Program-made: the position numbers and the translations under genes
From: Bifidobacteriaceae bacterium
Lineage (GTDB): Bacteria > Actinomycetota > Actinomycetes > Actinomycetales > WQXJ01
Assembly: GCA_031265345.1 (NCBI GenBank)
Contig: JAISCU010000319.1
Span: forward strand, 1 to 14,705
Reading direction: 5' to 3'
Length of the DNA: 14,705 nucleotides
The notes under the pieces: generated by a model
The model's input: the letters and a program-made list of their open reading frames with translations, nothing else
Database searches by the model: none
Told to the model about the DNA's origin: nothing
Shown: positions 13,034 to 14,705 of the stretch, one piece after another
Numbering within the stretch: the first letter of the stretch is position 1
Layout: every line of letters starts with the position of its first letter

Positions 13034-13276
13034 TCAGGCATAACGTTGGCGAGCCCCCTGGGGGCTGACGCCGAGGGCCAGGCCGATCTCGATCCAGGTA
13101 ACTCCCGCGTCGCGGGCGTCGCGCACGGCCTGATCGACCATGCGCTGCGCGGCCTCGCGCATGGCCGCCGCCGCCCGGATGTCGGCGGTAGCCGAGCGGT
13201 CGCGAACGGACGCGGTGGTGGGGTCGAGATTCTCGAGTCGGACCGTCGCATCGGCATCGCTGATCTTCGTCTTCAT
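13034..13276 (-). CDS. Small HTH protein, probable antitoxin
   Basis: The product is 80 residues. The C-terminal part, AGVTWIEIGLALGVSPQGAR then QRYA, is a compact helix-turn-helix with the recognition helix at the very end. The middle (RAAAAMREAAQRMVDQAVRD) is a long helix. The ATG at 13276 is supported by GGAAGGAG (13285-13292 on the plus strand) 8 nt upstream; a GTG at 13285 would overlap that RBS and is rejected. It follows the small toxin-like gene by 15 nt in the same direction, in toxin-first order. The likely roles are binding the toxin and repressing the shared promoter. Confidence 0.65.
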   Translation of the reverse strand: MKTKISDADATVRLENLDPTTASVRDRSATADIRAAAAMREAAQRMVDQAVRDARDAGVTWIEIGLALGVSPQGARQRYA

Positions 13277-13291
13277 CGTTCTCACTCCTTC

Positions 13292-13510
13292 CTAGGGCCA
13301 GTACTTCGCTCGGGCACGCATAGCGTGAATGATGCGGGGGTCATCGTAGTCCAAAACAACTCCGATTTCGAGAACAGTCCCGTCGCGAGCCGGTCCGATG
13401 AACATCGCGACCTCGCCCTGATCCTCATAAACTCGCATGTAGTTGTCCAGACCGTGCCAGATGTCCACGTCGGAGATGGCCCGCTTGCGAGCGCTGGCCG
13501 TGATCCTCAC
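13292..13510 (-). CDS. Small toxin-like protein of an HTH-paired module
   Basis: The product is 72 residues from GTG 13510: RITASARKRAISDVDIWHGL, MFIGPARDGTVLEIGVV, then PRIIHAMRARAKYW. The order (basic helix, IGPARDG turn, hydrophobic strand, IIHAMxAR end) matches small proteins commonly encoded before an HTH gene in actinobacteria and thought to be BrnT/RelE-like toxins. An upstream open frame adds 24 residues, but the domain begins at the GTG. TACAGT ends 7 nt before the GTG and there is no Shine-Dalgarno, so a leaderless start is likely. The biochemical activity is inferred only from context. Confidence 0.6.
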   Translation of the reverse strand: MRITASARKRAISDVDIWHGLDNYMRVYEDQGEVAMFIGPARDGTVLEIGVVLDYDDPRIIHAMRARAKYWP

Positions 13511-13515
13511 AAAAA

Positions 13516-13527
13516 CAACTGTAGTTG
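13516..13527 (-). promoter_or_regulatory. Operator/-10 of the minus-strand TA module
   Basis: CAACT, 2 bp and AGTTG form a perfect inverted repeat that contains the minus-strand hexamer TACAGT (13523 to 13518), 7 nt from the GTG start. It is positioned for autorepression. Confidence 0.45.
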
Positions 13528-13555
13528 CCGTCGTCGCGAGGAGCAATACAGGCGC

Positions 13556-13580
13556 GTTGAGGATCGCACCGCGCTGAAGC
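13556..13580. repeat. 25-bp repeat, copy 2
   Basis: This partner of 12901-12925 (22 of 25 identical) lies just upstream of the small gene at 13606. Confidence 0.55.
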
Positions 13581-13592
13581 AATCGGTGGTCC

Positions 13593-13598
13593 TATGCT
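13593..13598 (+). promoter_or_regulatory. -10 hexamer TATGCT, leaderless candidate
   Basis: TATGCT ends 7 nt before GTG 13606. An ATG inside the hexamer (13594) is in the same frame but would leave no room for a promoter. Confidence 0.3.
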
Positions 13599-13605
13599 GA
13601 TAGTT

Positions 13606-13836
13606 GTGGCGCATGAAGATCACGTTGAGACCACGCAGGACCTGATTCGACAAGCCCGCGTCGTGGCCGCGAGACCGGAGCACTCCGGGTCGACTCTGGG
13701 GGAGGCCGCGTCGGCAAGTGAAGACGACCGCGCGCCGGGCCGCGAAGAACGCTGGTCCCGCCAGTTGTCCCGGATGAGGGACGGCAAGAGTTTGCATGGC
13801 CCCTATCTCGACCGCGAGGCTGTCCACAGCCGATGA
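13606..13836 (+). CDS. Hypothetical small protein (76 aa), possible antitoxin-like
   Basis: The product is hydrophilic: AHEDHVETTQDLIRQARVVA, then a Glu/Asp/Arg-rich stretch ending RMRDGKSLHGPYLDREAVHS. Codon use is of the coding type. It has no recognisable domain. Size, charge and setting between TA remnants suggest an antitoxin or antitoxin fragment, but nothing confirms it. It ends 58 nt before the MFS gene. Confidence 0.4.
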   Translation: MAHEDHVETTQDLIRQARVVAARPEHSGSTLGEAASASEDDRAPGREERWSRQLSRMRDGKSLHGPYLDREAVHSR

Positions 13837-13857
13837 GCCGAGCCGCCAAAAGAGTGC

Positions 13858-13883
13858 TTGACTCCGACGCAACGTCATAGTTT
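13858..13883 (+). promoter_or_regulatory. MerR-type dyad over the MFS promoter
   Basis: TTGACT (13858-13863) is a good -35. From 13861 the bases form the interrupted dyad ACT-2-GACG-3-CGTC-2-AGT (21 bp, perfectly symmetric), placed directly after the -35 as MerR-family operators are. The -10 is unclear: TAGTTT (13878-13883) gives a 14-bp spacer, and the 19-bp position holds no TANNNT. Confidence 0.4.
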
Positions 13884-13894
13884 TGACTGGTCTC

Positions 13895-14705
13895 ATGACA
13901 GCCACGAGACCAAGCAAACTGATCGCGTCCGCCTACATCGGGTCGTACGCCCTGTCGATCCTGGGGAACTCCATCGCCGCCATCGCGCTGCCGCTGATCG
14001 TGTTGCGGACCACCGGCAGCGTGATGGGCGCGGGCACGCTGGCCGCCGCCACCGCCATTCCCGCCTTCGCGGCCGGCCTGACGATGGGCGTGGTGATCGA
14101 CCGTGTCAACCGGCGCTCCGCGTCGATCACGACCGATCTGATCTCGGCCGCGTCCGTCGCGGCCCTGCCGCTGATCGACCTGGTCACCGGCCTCAATCTG
14201 GGCTGGTTCATCGCCTTCGGGATCATCGGCTCGCTCGGCGACGTGCCCGGCCTGACCGCCCGCGACGCGCTCGTGCCGGGGATCGTCCGTGCCACCGGGA
14301 TCGCGGCCGAACGCCTGCTCGGCCTCAAGGAGTCGCTGGGCGCCGTGGCCATGCTGGTCGGCCCGGCCGTCGCGGGCGTCCTGTTGTCGGTGGGCACCGG
14401 GCCGACGGTCCTCTGGGTCACAGCCGCCACGTCCGCCTCCGCAGCCCTGCTGACCTGCGTCATCCCGCGTTCCGTGGGCCAAACGTTGCACGATGCCGCC
14501 GTCCCGGTCTCCGCCTCCCCCAGGTTCGAGCGCCCCGGCCCGGGTACCGGCCAACCCCACGCGGGCCGCCCCGGCGCGCACCAAGCCGAGGGGAGCGACC
14601 GCGACGCGCGCCAACCCGACGCTGGACAAACCACCGCGCGGCGCCCCGACGGGGGACAGACCGACGGGCGCGACCCCGACGGGCGCCAATCCGACGGGTG
14701 TCAAA
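13895..14705 (+). CDS. MFS transporter, 3' partial
   Basis: 270 codons are visible and the window ends before the stop. Six transmembrane helices are evident (about residues 12-33, 43-68, 77-99, 102-125, 142-168, 169-192). Loop 2-3 carries the MFS motif A variant GVVIDRVNRRS. This is the N-terminal half of a 12-helix drug/metabolite exporter type; the substrate cannot be inferred. After helix 6, from about residue 200, a long hydrophilic Gly/Asp/Arg/Gln/Pro-rich segment occupies the central cytoplasmic loop and is built on a 15-bp DNA repeat. The ATG has no clear RBS. A MerR-like dyad lies upstream. A 370-codon minus-strand frame over this gene is a shadow. Confidence 0.85.
   Translation, partial: MTATRPSKLIASAYIGSYALSILGNSIAAIALPLIVLRTTGSVMGAGTLAAATAIPAFAAGLTMGVVIDRVNRRSASITTDLISAASVAALPLIDLVTGLNLGWFIAFGIIGSLGDVPGLTARDALVPGIVRATGIAAERLLGLKESLGAVAMLVGPAVAGVLLSVGTGPTVLWVTAATSASAALLTCVIPRSVGQTLHDAAVPVSASPRFERPGPGTGQPHAGRPGAHQAEGSDRDARQPDAGQTTARRPDGGQTDGRDPDGRQSDGCQ
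14571..14705 (+). repeat. 15-bp tandem array in the MFS central loop
   Basis: CCGACGGG recurs at 14646, 14661, 14676 and 14691. Degenerate units at 14571, 14586, 14601, 14616 and 14631 keep the same 15-bp phase, giving nine units up to the window edge. In the coding frame this is a five-residue period (x-D-G-x-x, for example TDGRD, PDGRQ). The array may continue beyond the window. Confidence 0.7.

Noticed and set aside
13592..14704. 370-codon minus-strand frame with PVGLA-type pentapeptides
   Set aside because: It is the complement of the 15-bp array and of clear MFS transmembrane helices on the plus strand.

Overview
The window is G+C-rich DNA from an actinobacterium (Actinomycetota). The evidence is the strong G/C preference at third codon positions, a DUF2510 membrane protein, an excalibur lipoprotein, three tRNA genes without an encoded CCA end, many GTG starts and several apparent leaderless starts. 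I cannot name the genus. The content is accessory: duplicated surface proteins, toxin-antitoxin (TA) modules in different states of decay, gene fragments and repeats.

Layout. 1-4358: two tandem paralogues of a membrane-anchored protein (variant leucine-rich-repeat N-terminus, Pro-rich linker, one transmembrane helix, extracellular PQQ-like beta-propeller). The first is cut by the window edge. 4478-5043: RelB/DinJ-type antitoxin overlapping a MazF/PemK-type toxin. 5138-5413: a third, collapsed copy of the propeller gene that kept its promoter, its 5' end and a scrap of its 3' end. 5432-5764 (minus): YbjQ-like protein. 5894-5976: tRNA-Tyr. 6052-6939: toxin-like gene with an in-frame TAG, then an intact XRE antitoxin whose start codon overlaps an inverted repeat. 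7049-7678 (minus): DUF2510 protein. 7892-10195: MarR regulator facing a COG2910-like reductase and a zinc-ribbon/MBL-fold protein, with an inverted-repeat operator between them. 10204-10795: no gene, but two hairpins in opposite orientation and duplicated modules. 10796-10999: tRNA-Thr and tRNA-Met. 11687-12155: three 11-bp direct repeats resembling a PhoP box upstream of an excalibur lipoprotein. 12202-12432: fragment of a MerR-family effector domain. 12507-12922: antitoxin-like gene with a truncated MazF-like toxin. 13034-13510 (minus): a second intact small toxin/HTH pair. 13606-13836: small unknown gene. 13895-14705: MFS transporter, cut by the window edge, whose central loop holds a 15-bp tandem array.

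How it fits together. The MarR regulator probably controls the reductase/MBL pair in a redox or xenobiotic response. The TA modules and gene scars suggest a recombination-prone segment. Two signals cross the feature boundaries. One is a TANNNT hexamer ending 6-7 nt before at least six starts that mostly lack Shine-Dalgarno sequences. The other is an 11-mer (GGACGATGCCG) found nine times on the two strands, in genes and between them. Both were found by eye and need a genome-wide count.
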